Shown here: positions 14,140-14,939 of the stretch, piece after piece
Layout of the letters: each line of letters begins with the position of its first letter
How positions within the stretch are numbered: the first letter of the stretch is position 1
DNA from: Clostridiales bacterium UBA1248
GTDB taxonomy: Bacteria; Bacillota; Clostridia; Oscillospirales; CAG-272
NCBI GenBank assembly: GCA_002308615.1
Contig: DBWC01000057.1
Coordinates: 534-15,472 of the forward strand
Direction: 5' to 3'
Length of the DNA: 14,939 nucleotides
Made by a program: the position numbers and the translations under genes
Notes under the pieces: model-generated
What the model was told of the DNA's origin: nothing
The model's input: only the letters and a program-made list of their open reading frames with translations
Database searches by the model: none

Positions 14140-14903
14140 TGATATTCGATACCCACGCTCACTATGACGACAAAAAGTTTGAAGAAGATCAAACCGAAGT
14201 CATAGAAAGACAGTTTTCGGGCGGCGTATCGGGGATTTTGAACTGCGCCACGTGCCTTGAAAATATACCCGAAACGCTGAATTTATGCAAAAAATACGAA
14301 AGGATGTATGCCGCGCTCGGCATACACCCGTCCGATTGTTACAGGTATAGATCTTTAGATGAAAGTCTGTCGGAGCTGCAGCGCTTAATATCGGATAACG
14401 ACGCTGCAGCCTTAGGTGAAATAGGGCTTGACTACCACTACGATTTTTCACCGAAGGAAAAACAGCTTCCGTATTTTGATGCGCAGCTTGAACTCGCCGA
14501 AAAACTGGATCTTCCCGCCGTAATACACGACAGGGAAGCGCACGGAGACGTTTTCGAGCGTCTGCGCAATTTCAAAGGGGTTGCGATTATCCACAGCTGC
14601 TCAGAAAGCGCGGAGACCGTCCGTCAGCTCTGCCGTAAAGGCCATTACGTCTCGTTTTCAGGCTCGGTTACGTTCAAAAACGCAAACTCCGTAAGAGAAG
14701 CGGCTAAAGCCGTGCCGGACGAGTTGCTTCTGGTCGAAACAGACTCGCCGTATATGGCGCCCGTACCGCTCCGCGGATCGCGCAACGAAAGCCTTTATAT
14801 CCGCTATATAATCGACGTTTTAGCCGAGACGAGAGGCAGCACGCCCGAGCATATAGAGCGGATAACGGAAGAAAACGCAAAGCGGCTGTTTAAGATAATA
14901 TAA
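14139..14903 (+). CDS. tatD: TatD family metal-dependent hydrolase (DNase-like)
   Basis: A 254-residue TIM-barrel metallohydrolase, typical length for TatD/YabD. Family members act as divalent-metal 3'-5' exonucleases on single-stranded DNA or RNA and have been linked to DNA repair and oxidative-damage handling; the exact role of this protein is inferred. The metal ligands are all visible: DTHAHYD (H6, H8), GEIGLDYHYD (E94), VIHDREAH (H130), IIHSCSE (H152) and ETDSPYMAPVP (D202). GIHPS (61-65) is another family mark. The start shares one base with the metG stop (TGATG), indicating coupled translation. It is the last gene seen; the remaining 36 bases (14904-14939) show no hairpin or start signal, so the operon may continue. 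Confidence 0.95.
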   Translation: MIFDTHAHYDDKKFEEDQTEVIERQFSGGVSGILNCATCLENIPETLNLCKKYERMYAALGIHPSDCYRYRSLDESLSELQRLISDNDAAALGEIGLDYHYDFSPKEKQLPYFDAQLELAEKLDLPAVIHDREAHGDVFERLRNFKGVAIIHSCSESAETVRQLCRKGHYVSFSGSVTFKNANSVREAAKAVPDELLLVETDSPYMAPVPLRGSRNESLYIRYIIDVLAETRGSTPEHIERITEENAKRLFKII

Positions 14904-14939
14904 TACTGCTTTCAAAAACTCCTTCCGTCAACTTCGTTG

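Overview
The window reads as chromosomal DNA of a low-to-mid GC Gram-positive anaerobe, most likely class Clostridia (Bacillota). Four things point there: consensus sigma-A type promoters and AGGAGG ribosome sites, heavy use of ATA (Ile) and AGA (Arg) codons, a rubrerythrin, and the gene string holB - ricT(yaaT) - rsmI - metG - tatD. The last is the conserved Bacillota neighbourhood known from Bacillus subtilis near the replication origin. Species cannot be named from sequence alone. No rRNA, tRNA, CRISPR array, transposase or phage gene is visible.

Region 1 (1-2892 and on to 3640). A truncated minus-strand esterase gene diverges from a plus-strand group: MATE efflux pump, AIM24/TIGR00266 family protein, and a membrane protein that looks like a degenerate CPBP (CAAX protease-like) family member. 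The two directions are driven by two perfect TTGACA-N17-TATAAT promoters. Their -35 boxes are the two arms of one 20-bp palindrome, so a single regulator could control both. The distal part of the esterase gene (1 to about 370) has a clearly different base and codon composition from everything else.

Region 2 (3641-4439). A strong bidirectional terminator separates the membrane-protein gene from a convergent rubrerythrin gene. A 174-bp AT-rich divergent intergenic region follows.

Region 3 (4440-14903). A long same-strand housekeeping operon: holB (clamp-loader delta'), ricT, radC, uvrB, rsmI, nagA, a DUF975-like membrane protein, metG and tatD. Most junctions from radC on are overlapping or only a few bases apart (ATGA at uvrB/rsmI and rsmI/nagA, TGATG at metG/tatD, 11-nt overlap before metG). 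This suggests co-transcription and translational coupling of replication, DNA repair, rRNA modification, aminosugar catabolism and tRNA charging. Compared with the Bacillus order, yabA, yabB and yazA are missing, and radC-uvrB and nagA plus the membrane gene sit in the string instead.

The most unusual non-coding element is the 193-bp holB-ricT spacer. It consists almost entirely of about eight small, different, perfect hairpins separated by ATTCAT/ATGAAT-like linkers. It looks like an array of a dispersed hairpin repeat and lies in the 5' leader of ricT.
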